Assembly (NCBI GenBank): GCA_937136395.1 | Contig: CAKZOI010000095.1 | Span: 1-64,000, forward strand | Direction: 5' to 3' | DNA length: 64,000 bases | Source: an uncultured Opitutia bacterium | GTDB taxonomy: Bacteria; Verrucomicrobiota; Verrucomicrobiia; Opitutales; Coraliomargaritaceae | The notes under the pieces: model-generated | Seen by the model: the letters and a program-made list of their open reading frames with translations, nothing else | Database searches by the model: none | Told to the model about the DNA's origin: nothing | Shown: positions 24,943 through 33,846 of the stretch, piece after piece | Layout of the letters: each line of letters opens with the position of its first letter | Numbering within the stretch: the stretch's first letter is position 1 | Program-made: the position numbers and the translations under genes

Positions 24943-24959
24943 TGCTCAATAAAAATCAA

Positions 24960-25613
24960 TTAACGGTGGCAGCCGGAACAGCTTTGCGGTGGGTTGACCT
25001 TCCAGTCGTGGACGAAGCCTTCAAACTCGGCTTCTGCATCCGCACCAGTCGGACGCTCCCAGTCTAGGTTGTAAACTTCTTCAGTCGGACGGATGTATTC
25101 CTCCGGATTACGGTGACACTCTAAACAGAATGACATGCTAAAAGACTTTGCGTGCTCGACGACTACCATTTCATCCACACGACCGTGACACTCCACACAG
25201 CTGATACCGCGATTCACGTGCACTGAGTGATTGAAGTAAACATAGTCAGGCGTTTTGTGCACACGCACCCATGGGATCGGCTCACCAGACTCGTAGCTCT
25301 CACGCACCGGCGCGAGCATCGGGTCGTCTTTACGCACCATACTGTGGCAAGTCATACAAACATTGGAACCCGGCACGTTGGAGTGCTCTGAGCGGTCCAC
25401 ATAGGTGTGACAGTAACGGCAATCGATTTCGAGCTGACCTGCGTGTAGGGCGTGGCTGAAAGCAACGGGCTGTGTCGGCGTGTAGCCTACACGAGTGTAT
25501 TTAGGTGTAGCGTAGTAACTCACCCCCAATACGACCGCTGTCTTAACCAAGACAATTGCAATAATTACTTTAATCGGGATCGTGTTGACCCACTTTGGAA
25601 ATACATTCGCCAT
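24960..25613 (-). CDS. actA: Alternative complex III pentaheme cytochrome c ActA
   Basis: The protein has 217 residues with one N-terminal membrane segment (VIIAIVLVKTAVVLGVSYY). Five heme c sites are visible in order: CRYCH, CMTCH, CVECH, CLECH and CSGCH. That is the count expected of ActA. Extra His residues (HALHAGQ, FNHSVHVNRG) would be distal ligands. It transfers electrons from the ActB iron-sulfur clusters to ActE or the oxidase. It starts 32 bp after the small Tat-leader gene and ends 17 bp before actB. Confidence 0.96.
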   Translation of the reverse strand: MANVFPKWVNTIPIKVIIAIVLVKTAVVLGVSYYATPKYTRVGYTPTQPVAFSHALHAGQLEIDCRYCHTYVDRSEHSNVPGSNVCMTCHSMVRKDDPMLAPVRESYESGEPIPWVRVHKTPDYVYFNHSVHVNRGISCVECHGRVDEMVVVEHAKSFSMSFCLECHRNPEEYIRPTEEVYNLDWERPTGADAEAEFEGFVHDWKVNPPQSCSGCHR

Positions 25614-25645
25614 TGCTATAAGTGTATTAAATTCTCCGTTGCACG

Positions 25646-25843
25646 TTAAGTCAGGTCGACTGACTTACGGGCGACAGCTCCTTTCGCAGGGCGAATACGA
25701 GACATCACACTCGGCTTTTCCGCCTGTGTTGATGTCGGTTTCGATGAGGATGTAGCGTGCGCAGCGCCGCCAAGAGTGAACGCCGCGGCAATCGCCACGC
25801 CGGCTCTTTTTAGAAATCCTTTGCGAGTAGTATGAGTAGTCAT
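25646..25843 (-). CDS. Small protein with Tat-like leader, upstream of actA
   Basis: The protein has 65 residues if started at the ATG at 25843. An ATG at 25855 would add four residues, and the frame runs back to 25966. A leader of the form TTRKGFLKRAGVAIAAAFTL is followed by a short polar tail ending IRPAKGAVARKSVDLT. The leader has the FLK hydrophobic pattern of Tat signals but RK instead of RR. It lies 32 bp upstream of actA on the same strand. Similar tiny Tat-leader proteins accompany formate dehydrogenases, which suggests an assembly or tethering role. That role is inference. Confidence 0.6.
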   Translation of the reverse strand: MTTHTTRKGFLKRAGVAIAAAFTLGGAAHATSSSKPTSTQAEKPSVMSRIRPAKGAVARKSVDLT

Positions 25844-26079
25844 TCCGGTGTCCATCGGTTGTAAAGTGGCTGATAAAAGACCCGCACTTTCGCTTGGCAA
25901 CCGTTTTTTCCCTACAAATACAAAAAGTATAAGCACTTTTTTGCCGTTTGAGTATATCCCACACACACAATTGGTCTAAAATCAAGATTTTGCCGTTATA
26001 TTCGTTAATAATAACCTAGAACTACTGTTCCGAACGAACCCTAGAAATTAGCCGAAGCACTAGAGTGTATCAATTTTAC

Positions 26080-28080
26080 TTATCCAGTGCGAAACCTTAA
26101 CGCACGCAAGGTCACCATAAAACTCGAGACTAACATGATTGCCGCAGCCGCAACTGGATGTAACCAGCCAATTGCCGCCAAGCCCATGCCCAGCACATTA
26201 TAACTCGCGGCATAGATTAAATTTCCACGTAAACGCTGTCGAATCCCTCTACATAAGGTTATGGCAACCGGCAGACGCTCGATCTGGTCCGAAGTAAACT
26301 GCCCGGTCGCAGCCGAACGAGCAAATCCAGCCCCGGTGCCCATTGCAACGGAGGCACTCGCGCAAGCCATTGCCGAGGCATCATTCACACCGTCACCAAT
26401 GAAAACAGGCGATTCGCCCGCCTGCTCCGCCTTAATAATATACGCTGCCTTCTCACTTGCCGATAGTCCAGCGTGCACAGTCACCGAGTCCGGCAACTTA
26501 AACTGCGGCTCTGGATCTCCGGTCAACACAGTCGTCTTAACCCCGTAAGCCTCCAATGCCCCCCATAGCTTTTCAACTCCATCACGAACACGCTCACGCA
26601 GCACGAAAATCGCCACAGGCGCTCCATCCACAAAAACACAGCTGCGTTTGCCCTCAGCTTCTACCAATTGCCCCGCCAGTGCTTTCAACTTGCCTGCAAA
26701 AGACTCAGCAACTAAATCAGCCTCACCGATTTGTAGCTCACAACTAGCTCCGGTCAAAGTCGCCCGAGCCCGCACTCCACGCCCCGGCAACAGCTCCAAA
26801 CCTTCAACCGCCACAGTCGACTCACCAGCTGGAATCGACTGCACCAATGCCCGAGCAATCGGATGCGCCACCCGCAATTGAATCGCCCGCACCGCCGACA
26901 ACAATTGATCTCGGTTTTCAACAGACGCCTCGGCGATCAAACACTCGGTCACCCGCATCTCCGACTCACTCAAAGTGCCCGTCTTATCGAAAAACACATG
27001 CTGGGTGCAGGCCAACACATCAATCAAGGAGCCATTCCGACTCACTAATCCCATACGCGCCAAGCGATAAAGCCCTTGCCAAATCGCCACCGGCGTAGCC
27101 AAGCCCATCGCACACGGACAGGCCACCAGCAACACCGCCATACTGTTAAACACCGCCTCCACCCAATTCGCTGCCCAGAGCCAATAAAAAGCCGTGCAGA
27201 CACTCACCCCGGCGACCAACGGCAAGAACCACTGCACCAAGGCATTCGCCTGTGTCTGCAGTTCCGATGGCTGACCTGAGACATCCTCTACTGTCTGTAG
27301 AATTTGATCCAACTCACGCGCACCACCTGCGGCTTGCACCTCTAACTCAAAAGCACCGTCCACAGACCACGTGCCTGCACGCACTCGGTCTCCAGTACGG
27401 CGCACCACCGGCAAGGGCTCTCCAGTTAAAGCCGCTTCACGCACATAGCCCTGCCCGGACAATAAAATACCATCGACCGTAAATGCGCCCCCAGGGTCCA
27501 CTCGAACTCTCGCTCCAATTGACACCTGCTCTACTGGAATATTTTTAATTTCGCCAGTGCTTTCAACAACCGCTGCACGCTCATACTTCTCTCGCAATTT
27601 CTCACTTTCCAAAGCCAAGCGCGCTTGCGAGCGCTCGCTCAACATTCGCCCGACTGTGTAAATCGCGATTACGATTGAAACGACCTCATAGTAAACCCCT
27701 CCATCACCAGTCAAACTACTCGCCAACGAACCCACAAAGGCACCGATCAAGCTCAAGGTAAACAAGCCCTCAATCGAGAGCTTACGCGAACGCAACATCC
27801 CAAAGGTCGAAGCAAACAGCGGCCCACCAAGAAACAGCATCACAATCACCGCTGAAAACACCAAACTACCATGCACCACCCAATAAGCTGTCGTGCCATA
27901 AGCAGGCGGCGTCATATTCATCGCCAAAGAAAACACCATCCCCTGCCCCGCAAACACCCCCGCAATCGCAATCCGCAACCACGAACGCGACAGTTGCGCG
28001 TCTAAAGCATCGCACGACTGATCCTCCGTGGTGCACACAACGGACTGCAAAACTGTATTATTTGACGCGCGAGAGCTCAT
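26080..28080 (-). CDS. ccoI: Copper-type P1B ATPase, probably CcoI for cbb3 oxidase
   Basis: The pump exports or delivers copper across the cytoplasmic membrane. From the ATG at 28080 it has 666 residues. Visible are the actuator motif TGEPLPV, the transport-site helix VACPCAMGLATPVA, the phosphorylation site DKTGTLSES, the HP motif in RVAHPIARAL, and GDGVNDASAMA. There is no N-terminal CxxC heavy-metal-binding domain, so it is shorter than most CopA. Its place at the head of the act-cco block supports a CcoI-like role in supplying CuB. The frame is open to 28134, but the residues before 28080 look non-coding. The gap to the next operon gene is 237 bp. Confidence 0.88.
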   Translation of the reverse strand: MSSRASNNTVLQSVVCTTEDQSCDALDAQLSRSWLRIAIAGVFAGQGMVFSLAMNMTPPAYGTTAYWVVHGSLVFSAVIVMLFLGGPLFASTFGMLRSRKLSIEGLFTLSLIGAFVGSLASSLTGDGGVYYEVVSIVIAIYTVGRMLSERSQARLALESEKLREKYERAAVVESTGEIKNIPVEQVSIGARVRVDPGGAFTVDGILLSGQGYVREAALTGEPLPVVRRTGDRVRAGTWSVDGAFELEVQAAGGARELDQILQTVEDVSGQPSELQTQANALVQWFLPLVAGVSVCTAFYWLWAANWVEAVFNSMAVLLVACPCAMGLATPVAIWQGLYRLARMGLVSRNGSLIDVLACTQHVFFDKTGTLSESEMRVTECLIAEASVENRDQLLSAVRAIQLRVAHPIARALVQSIPAGESTVAVEGLELLPGRGVRARATLTGASCELQIGEADLVAESFAGKLKALAGQLVEAEGKRSCVFVDGAPVAIFVLRERVRDGVEKLWGALEAYGVKTTVLTGDPEPQFKLPDSVTVHAGLSASEKAAYIIKAEQAGESPVFIGDGVNDASAMACASASVAMGTGAGFARSAATGQFTSDQIERLPVAITLCRGIRQRLRGNLIYAASYNVLGMGLAAIGWLHPVAAAAIMLVSSFMVTLRALRFRTG

Positions 28081-28341
28081 ACATTCAAAACGAGCAGTTG
28101 GAACCACGAATAGACACGAATCAACACGAATCAAACAACACCCATCGCCTCACCGGAATAATTATTCGGTCATAAATTATTCTGTCTAAACCTCACTGCA
28201 CCGTATCTCATATAGATTCAAAACAAGCAGTTAAAGCCACAACTCGACTCAGTTCCGAAATGACTCAAAAACAAAATTAGACAGAATGATTTTTGACAGA
28301 ATGATTAAAAGAGCATCCGTTGCATCATCATAATCTTTATC

Positions 28342-28377
28342 CTGTCACTATCCACTCCCCTGTCACTATCCACTCCC
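28342..28377. repeat. Tandem duplication of an 18-bp unit before a start codon
   Basis: CTGTCACTATCCACTCCC occurs twice in a row (28342-28359 and 28360-28377), 5 bp before the ATG at 28383. Similar CACTATCCACTA words occur at 45582 and 43257. The rest of the spacer from 28135 holds an ATTATTCTGTCTAAA word (about 28176-28192) and its inverse, TTAGACAGAATGATT, near 28275. Confidence 0.8.
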
Positions 28378-28382
28378 ATGTC

Positions 28383-28820
28383 ATGAAAGGCAAATACGTC
28401 GCACTCATTCTTGTCCTCCTCACCGGGATAGTCGGGGGGCTCTTCATCTATCTCGGCCCCAAGGCGACCGAGCGCACCCCAGGAGTCATCCACATCGGCA
28501 TTCGCTACATTGATGAGATGACAATCGAATTCACCCATTATCCAAAAGGTGGCCCAGGCGCGACAATCGAGCTCGTGGCCCAAGACGGCAGTATTGCTTA
28601 CACCTTTGAGAGGCTCACCATAGGCCGCAACCTAATGCCACTCGAAGGCGTGCCCAACGGCCCATACACCGCACGCCTTTCCGCCCCAGACTACCAAACC
28701 GTCGAGATCCCCATCATCGTCGAAGGCCGTATGATCAACCCTCCCAAGGATGCCGAGTTCACTAAAGGCACTCACGCCGATTACAATATGATAGGCGTGT
28801 GGTTCGAGAAAGCAGAATAA
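28383..28820 (+). CDS. Small anchored protein with a PEGA/carboxypeptidase-regulatory-like domain
   Basis: The protein has 145 residues from the ATG at 28383. The upstream in-frame stretch translates the tandem repeat and is unlikely to be coding. An N-terminal membrane helix (MKGKYVALILVLLTGIVGGL) is followed by a compact beta-rich domain with PNGPYTARLSAPDYQTVEIP. That is the typical closing strand pattern of PEGA or carboxypeptidase-regulatory-like domains. It probably faces the periplasm. It stands alone, divergent from the copper ATPase. I cannot assign a function. Confidence 0.65.
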   Translation: MKGKYVALILVLLTGIVGGLFIYLGPKATERTPGVIHIGIRYIDEMTIEFTHYPKGGPGATIELVAQDGSIAYTFERLTIGRNLMPLEGVPNGPYTARLSAPDYQTVEIPIIVEGRMINPPKDAEFTKGTHADYNMIGVWFEKAE

Positions 28821-28857
28821 GACAGAGCACAACTGGACCTATATATTGGCTGAACAA

Positions 28858-28948
28858 GGTAGCGCGAGTGCGTCCTCGCACCGCACGAAAGTCGAAAATA
28901 TCTGGCTTACACCACGTAGATGCGCACCGAGGACGGTGCTGCGCTACC
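28858..28948. repeat. 91-bp inverted-repeat element (diverged R1-like)
   Basis: The element starts GGTAGCGCGAGTGCGTCCTCG and ends ACCGAGGACGGTGCTGCGCTACC with the opposite orientation, giving arms of about 29 bp around a loop of about 33 bp. The outer GGTAGCG resembles the shorter R1 repeats. It lies between the stop at 28820 and the end of uvrB. Both neighbours are read towards it, so it may also act as a transcription barrier. Confidence 0.7.
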
Positions 28949-29044
28949 ACAAAGGGAATTTAGAAACCTAAGATTAAAATAGATTCTTTTCCTGCCTTAG
29001 CCAAAATCCAATCTGCGTTTATCTGCTTCCACCTGCGGTTCAAC

Positions 29045-31117
29045 TCACCGCTTCTTCTTCGGCAGTCCTTTCGCGTTATACACGGCCTTGCGTTTCTTCT
29101 TTGCTTTCGACTTTGCCTTCGCACCACCCGAACTGCCGCCACCGTGCTTACCGCTTTGTAAGGTCTCGATCTGATCGCGGATCATCGCCGCCTTCTCAAA
29201 CTGCAGCTCACGTGCGGCTTCTAGCATCTCCTCTTCCATCTCGGCAATCACTTCCGCGACATCACGATCCGAATCTTCTGCCGCAAGCAAATCATGCGCA
29301 TCGGGTTCATCGTAGCGCTTCCCCGGAGCATGCAGACTCTCATCAATCCCACGCTTCACTCCCTTCGGTGTGATGCCGTGCTCCTGATTATAAGCCAACT
29401 GCTTCTCACGACGATATTGCGTTGTCTCCAAAGTCTTTTTAATCGATCCGGTAATCACATCCGCATAGAGCAAAACACGCCCCTTCTCATGACGGGCTGC
29501 GCGGCCCGCAGTTTGAATCAAACTAGTCGCACTGCGTAAAAAGCCTTCTTTGTCCGCATCTAAAATCGCCACCAATGCCACCTCGGGAAGGTCCAAGCCT
29601 TCGCGCAAGAGATTCACCCCGATCAACACATCGAAGTCACCCTTGCGTAAACGCCGCAAAATTTCCACCCGCTCGATCGCATCGATATCGGAGTGCAAAT
29701 ACTCCACCTTCAAGCCCGCCTCGCGCACAAAGTCCGCAAGGTCCTCCGACATGCGTTTAGTCAACGTCGTAATTAAAGTCCGCTCGTTTTCTTCAGCTGC
29801 CTTGCGCACCTCACCAATCACATCTTCCACCTGCCCCTTGATCGGACGAATCTCCATCTCTGGATCGACCAAGCCCGTCGGGCGAATCACTTGCTCGGCC
29901 ACCACCTTGGAAACATTGATTTCATGATCCGCAGGGGTCGCCGATACATAAACTGTCTGCCCGGTGATCTCCTCAAATTCTTCCAGCTTCTGCGGACGAT
30001 TATCTAGCGCAGAGGGCAACCGGAAGCCATACTCCACGAGGCGTTCCTTTCGCGCACGGTCGCCATTATACATCGCCCTCACTTGCGGCAGAGTCACATG
30101 GCTCTCGTCAATAAACACCATGAAATCCTCGGGAAAGAAATCGATCAAACAGAACGGACGATCCCCCGGCTTTCTCCCTGACAAATAGCGCGAGTAATTC
30201 TCAATCCCCGTGCAAAAGCCCATCTCCTGCAACAACTCGATATCATACTCCGTGCGCATCTTGATCCGCTGCGCCTCAATCAATTTATTTTCCTTTTCAA
30301 AATACGCAACCTGCTCTTCGAGCTCTTTACGTATCCCATCTATCGCCGCATCGATCTTATCCTTCGGCGTGACGTATTGAGTGGCTGGATACAGATTAAA
30401 TATTTCCAACACTTCACCCGTGCTACCCGTCAAGGGATCCAGCTCGCGAATACTTTCCAACTCATCCCCCCAAAACTCCACACGAATCGCGCTCTCCATG
30501 TAGGCCGGATAGATATCCACCACATCGCCTCTCACTCGGAAGGTGCCGCGCTTGAAGTCCACATCATTCCGATCATACAGAATCGTCACCAGGTTTTCCA
30601 GAAACGCATCCCGTGAGATCTCCATACCTGCTTCCAGCGGCATCATCATCTCCTTAAAGTCCTCCGGCGAACCGAGGCCGTAAATACAGGACACCGACGC
30701 AATCACGATCACATCCTTACGGCTGATCAACGACGACGAAGCCGAGATCCGCAAGCGCTCAATCTCCTCATTAATCGAAGAGTCCTTTTCGATATAGGTA
30801 TCCGTGGTCGGGATATACGCCTCTGGTTGATAGTAGTCGTAATAGCTCACAAAATACTCCACCGCATTATCAGGGAAGAAGGCCTTAAACTCAGAGTATA
30901 GCTGCGCTGCCAAGGTCTTATTATGCGAAATGATCAGCGCCGGACGCTGCACCTCTTGAATCACATTCGCCATCGAAAAGGTCTTCCCCGACCCCGTCAC
31001 CCCCAGCAAGGTCTGATAGCGATTCCCCGCACGCAACGACTCCACCAAAGCCTTCACCGCAGTCGGCTGATCCCCCTGCGGCGAGTATTCACTATTCAGT
31101 TTAAAATCCACGCGCAC
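29045..31117 (-). CDS. uvrB: Excinuclease ABC subunit B
   Basis: This is the DNA damage-verifying helicase-like subunit of nucleotide excision repair. The 690 residues are full length for the family. Visible are the Walker A motif GVTGSGKTFS, the beta-hairpin region FVSYYDYYQPEAYIP, DESHV, the helicase motif GVNLLREGLDLPEV, QTAGRAAR, and a C-terminal UVR motif (ARELQFEKAAMIRDQI) that contacts UvrC. A Gly/Lys-rich tail follows. A palindrome about 40 bp upstream could be an SOS operator. Confidence 0.98.
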   Translation of the reverse strand: MRVDFKLNSEYSPQGDQPTAVKALVESLRAGNRYQTLLGVTGSGKTFSMANVIQEVQRPALIISHNKTLAAQLYSEFKAFFPDNAVEYFVSYYDYYQPEAYIPTTDTYIEKDSSINEEIERLRISASSSLISRKDVIVIASVSCIYGLGSPEDFKEMMMPLEAGMEISRDAFLENLVTILYDRNDVDFKRGTFRVRGDVVDIYPAYMESAIRVEFWGDELESIRELDPLTGSTGEVLEIFNLYPATQYVTPKDKIDAAIDGIRKELEEQVAYFEKENKLIEAQRIKMRTEYDIELLQEMGFCTGIENYSRYLSGRKPGDRPFCLIDFFPEDFMVFIDESHVTLPQVRAMYNGDRARKERLVEYGFRLPSALDNRPQKLEEFEEITGQTVYVSATPADHEINVSKVVAEQVIRPTGLVDPEMEIRPIKGQVEDVIGEVRKAAEENERTLITTLTKRMSEDLADFVREAGLKVEYLHSDIDAIERVEILRRLRKGDFDVLIGVNLLREGLDLPEVALVAILDADKEGFLRSATSLIQTAGRAARHEKGRVLLYADVITGSIKKTLETTQYRREKQLAYNQEHGITPKGVKRGIDESLHAPGKRYDEPDAHDLLAAEDSDRDVAEVIAEMEEEMLEAARELQFEKAAMIRDQIETLQSGKHGGGSSGGAKAKSKAKKKRKAVYNAKGLPKKKR

Positions 31118-31156
31118 AGAAAAAGCGAGGAATCCACATATCGCAACCTATCACTC

Positions 31157-31172
31157 AACTTGACCACAAGTT
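31157..31172. promoter_or_regulatory. Palindrome upstream of uvrB (candidate operator)
   Basis: AACTTG-ACCA-CAAGTT is a perfect 6-4-6 inverted repeat, 39 bp upstream of the uvrB start on its template side. uvrB belongs to the SOS regulon in many bacteria, and LexA sites are usually two short half-sites around a 4-nt or 8-nt spacer. No lexA gene is in the window, so binding by LexA is only a suggestion. Confidence 0.35.
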
Positions 31173-31302
31173 ATGCACAAAAAGAAAAGCCCACGAATCG
31201 CACGAATGAACACAAATCAGAACATCATCAATTCGTGCCCATTCGTGTAATTCGTGAGCAAAACTAAACACATGGATCGACAGTTGAAAAGATACGGATA
31301 TT

Positions 31303-31704
31303 ATGAACTACATGGATCGAATCTTGTTCTACGATGGGGATTGCGGGATCTGCACGCGGTCGGTGCGTTTTCTATTGAAACGCGACTCGCAGCAGAGGCT
31401 TCGCTTTGCCACACTTCAAGGAATCACCGCTCAATCCCTACTCCCAGAAGGCCTCCGCAAAGAGCTCTCCACAGCAGTCTATCGCCGACGCGAAGGCGAA
31501 GTTTACCTAAGATCCGATGCCGTCTTTCATGCACTTATCGACACTCATAGTAACTGGCGATTCCTAGCACGTGTCGCACTCTGGATTCCAACAAAACCGA
31601 GAAACGCCTGCTACGATTGGATCGCTAGAAACCGTGAACGTCTAGCCCCTAAAGGTGCTTGCGAGTTACCGACAACGGAAGAGCAAGAGCAATTGCTGCT
31701 GTGA
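31303..31704 (+). CDS. DCC-family thiol-disulfide oxidoreductase-like protein (DUF393)
   Basis: The protein has 133 residues. It begins with the family signature ILFYDGDCGICTRSVRFLL, which has the D-x-D/C-x-x-C pattern that gives the DCC family its name. SDAVFHALI follows near residue 70. Members are small thioredoxin-fold proteins whose substrates are mostly unknown. An ATG 9 bp further in (MDRIL) is an alternative start. The gene diverges from uvrB and is followed by two repeat elements. Confidence 0.85.
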   Translation: MNYMDRILFYDGDCGICTRSVRFLLKRDSQQRLRFATLQGITAQSLLPEGLRKELSTAVYRRREGEVYLRSDAVFHALIDTHSNWRFLARVALWIPTKPRNACYDWIARNRERLAPKGACELPTTEEQEQLLL

Positions 31705-31710
31705 AAATGT

Positions 31711-31793
31711 TCTGGAGGGCGGTGCTCTGTCACCGCCGCACGTCAGATCAAGCCGCCCTGCCTACGCGGTTGCGACAGAGCGCAACCCTCCAA
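31711..31793. repeat. Composite R2-family palindromic element
   Basis: A left half, TCTGGAGGGCGGTGCTCTG followed by TCACCGCC, and a right inverted half ending GAGCGCAACCCTCC face each other across about 30 bp. Each half has its own hairpin (GGCGGTG/CACCGCC and GGTTGCG/CGCAACC). The GCCGCACGTCAGA stretch after the left half also occurs in the purL copy. This looks like the fullest copy in the window. Confidence 0.7.
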
Positions 31794-31840
31794 AAAGTAA
31801 GCGTAATTTCATCGATTTAATCGGCCACGCATCCACACAA

Positions 31841-31870
31841 GGTAGCGGCGCGCGTCCCTGCGCGCCACAC
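31841..31870 (+). repeat. R1-family GC-rich palindromic repeat
   Basis: It starts GGTAGCGGCGCGCGTCCC and ends TGCGCGCCACAC, and folds with GGCGCGC/GCGCGCC. The same unit, with small changes, occurs at 33842, 41347, 46752 and 49794. The last two copies are within purL. Confidence 0.75.
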
Positions 31871-31907
31871 GCGGTAAAGGAACCGACCCGCCGACGAACA
31901 ACACCGC

Positions 31908-31940
31908 AAAAAAGAGCCGCTCCCAACGAAGCGGCTCTTT
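31908..31940 (-). terminator. Intrinsic terminator of the FKBP gene
   Basis: Perfect 11-bp arms, AAAGAGCCGCT (31911-31921) and AGCGGCTCTTT (31930-31940), have an 8-nt loop. The plus-strand A-run on the left gives a T-run for leftward transcription. It begins 20 bp past the stop of the FKBP gene. Confidence 0.88.
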
Positions 31941-31960
31941 CAAAAATCGAGGGTCTGATT

Positions 31961-32722
31961 CTACTGACCGATCTTCAACAACTCGACATCAAAGACCAAG
32001 GTGCCTGCAGGTGCGCCGCCTTGCGGGTTGTCACCATACGCCAACTTACCGGGAATCCAGAAACGGCGTTTTTCACCGACGACCATAAGTTGCACACCTT
32101 CGGTCCAACCTGGAATCACTTGATACAGACCGAAGCTTGCTGGCTGACCACGAGTCACGGAGCTATCAAAGAGCTGTCCGTCAGTTGTCCAACCGCTGTA
32201 GTGCACAGTGACCATGTCTTCCTTTTTCGGGTTCACATCACCAGTGCCGGCGCTCAAGACTTTGGAAGCCAAACCGCTCTCGCGAACCTCTGCATCCGCA
32301 GGTGCTGCAGCGACATCTTCAGGGACCTTTGGTGGCTCCGGTGCTTTTTCCACAGAGAGTAACTCCACATCAAAGACCAACAAACCACCGGGGCGACCAC
32401 CGCCGGGATTTTCACCGTAAGCCAAATCCGCGGGAATCCAAAAACGGCGTTTTTCACCGACACCCATAAGTTGCAAACCCTCAGTCCAGCCTTTGATCAC
32501 GCGGTTCAGAGGAAAGCTGGTTGGCTGACCACGCTTCACCGAGCTATCGAACAATTTACCGTCCGTGGTCCAACCACTATAATGCACAGTGACTGTATCC
32601 GCCGCCGCAGGCTTGCCCTCTCCCGAGCCCGCTTCGAGCACTTTGGAAGCGAGACCGCTCGCAGTTACTTCGGCATCCGCAGGTGCGGCACTAACATCTT
32701 TTGGTGTTTCTAACATGCCCAC
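31961..32722 (-). CDS. Tandem-domain FKBP-type peptidyl-prolyl isomerase
   Basis: The protein catalyses cis-trans isomerisation of prolyl bonds. Its 253 residues are two nearly identical halves, each of about 110 residues and introduced by APADAEV-x-x-SGLASKVL. Each half has VTVHYSGWTTDG, LFDSSV-x-RGQP, GWTEG-x-QLM, GEKRRFWIP and a closing LVFDVELL. Both active-site patterns (YSGW, FDSS, AYG) are kept. No signal peptide is visible, so it is probably cytoplasmic. The repeat arose by internal duplication. FKBPs with two full domains and no leader are less common than single-domain ones. Confidence 0.94.
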   Translation of the reverse strand: MGMLETPKDVSAAPADAEVTASGLASKVLEAGSGEGKPAAADTVTVHYSGWTTDGKLFDSSVKRGQPTSFPLNRVIKGWTEGLQLMGVGEKRRFWIPADLAYGENPGGGRPGGLLVFDVELLSVEKAPEPPKVPEDVAAAPADAEVRESGLASKVLSAGTGDVNPKKEDMVTVHYSGWTTDGQLFDSSVTRGQPASFGLYQVIPGWTEGVQLMVVGEKRRFWIPGKLAYGDNPQGGAPAGTLVFDVELLKIGQ

Positions 32723-32767
32723 GATATCGGGGACAGCTCACAATTCGGTCAACCGAAAAGATAGCCC

Positions 32768-32898
32768 AAGTCTTACTCATAATCTTACTCTTAATCTTCA
32801 TCCTCGGTCAAAAGTTCTCACAAAGGCACGAAGCCAAAAAGATTGAAACATGACGGATCCGTAAATGCTACGTATAGATTAGGAGTAAGATTAAGACC
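32768..32898. repeat. TCTTAATCCTACTC-type word repeats in a spacer
   Basis: A string of related words (TCTTACTCATAATCTTACTC, about 32770-32805) is answered by an inverted string TTAGGAGTAAGATTAAG (about 32879-32895). The same words occur around the R1 copy at 41347 and in a hairpin at 46431. They lie in the divergent spacer between the FKBP and amidohydrolase genes. Confidence 0.6.
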
Positions 32899-32955
32899 TA
32901 ATATTCGTCCTAGGAAAATCGCCACAGTCTGCTTAATCTATGCACTCATACTACT

Positions 32956-33846
32956 ATGAGCCATACAGGAATCATCGACTGCCACACACATTGCTACCCG
33001 CCCGAGGTCGTTGCCAATCCACGCGCGTGGGCGGAAGCACACAATGAACTCCACTGGGCCGAGCTGGTGGCACCGGAAGGCAAAATCTCGATTCAAGACT
33101 GGAGCACTCCCGAATCCATGCTCATGGAAATGGATTACAACGGCGTCGAAAAAGCGGTGCTGCTTGGCTGGTATTGGGAACATGAATTGACCTGCCGCTG
33201 GCACAATCGTGAGATTGCCAACTGGGTCAGCAAAGCTCCGGATCGTTTTATCGGCTTCGCTTCGATCTATCCGAATGAAAATGTTGTCGACCAGCTAGAA
33301 ACCGCCAAATCACTGGGCTTGCAAGGTGTCGGCGAGCTGCATAATGGCGCACAGAAATTTGCCTCCGACAGCCCCGCTTGGGTCAAACTCGCCGGCTGGT
33401 GCGTGGCCAACGATTGGCCCGTCAACCTACACGCAACCGAAGCCGCGGGGCACGACCACCCGGGCAGTATCGAGACACCCCTCAAAGACTTTGTCCGCAA
33501 AGCCGAAGGACACCCAGACCTCAAAATAATCCTCGCCCACTGGGGCGGCGGGCTTCCCTTTTTCGAGTCGAACCCACAGCTGAGAAAGTCATTGAAAAAT
33601 GTCTACTACGACACTGCCGCGAGCCCGCTGCTTTACGATGCCAGCGTCTTTCGGTCCGTGATCAACATCATCGGTCACGATAAAATCCTGTATGGCTCCG
33701 ACTTCCCACTCCGCGTCTATCCACGCAAGCAGAAGCGCGCGCAGATGCAGCACTTTTTAGATGCGATCCGCAACGAAGCAGAGCTCAGCGAAGCAGAGCT
33801 GGAATCGATCTGCTCTAAGAACTTCGAACGACTCATGAAAAGGTAG
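32956..33846 (+). CDS. Metal-dependent amidohydrolase (COG2159/ACMSD-like)
   Basis: The protein has 296 residues with a TIM-barrel hydrolase fold. The metal-binding HxH is in DCHTHCYPP near the N-terminus. Further ligands appear in PVNLHATEAAGHD, in ILAHWGGGLPFFES and in the closing YGSDFPLR. Members hydrolyse or decarboxylate small cyclic or aromatic substrates. Which one cannot be told here. It is divergent from the FKBP gene. The stop codon TAG lies inside an R1 repeat, so the natural C-terminus may have been altered by the insertion. Confidence 0.9.
   Translation: MSHTGIIDCHTHCYPPEVVANPRAWAEAHNELHWAELVAPEGKISIQDWSTPESMLMEMDYNGVEKAVLLGWYWEHELTCRWHNREIANWVSKAPDRFIGFASIYPNENVVDQLETAKSLGLQGVGELHNGAQKFASDSPAWVKLAGWCVANDWPVNLHATEAAGHDHPGSIETPLKDFVRKAEGHPDLKIILAHWGGGLPFFESNPQLRKSLKNVYYDTAASPLLYDASVFRSVINIIGHDKILYGSDFPLRVYPRKQKRAQMQHFLDAIRNEAELSEAELESICSKNFERLMKR

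Noticed and set aside
31254-31550. 98-residue frame overlapping the DCC gene
   Set aside because: Overlaps in another frame with YDGDCGICTRS, the clear DCC signature, so it is a shadow.
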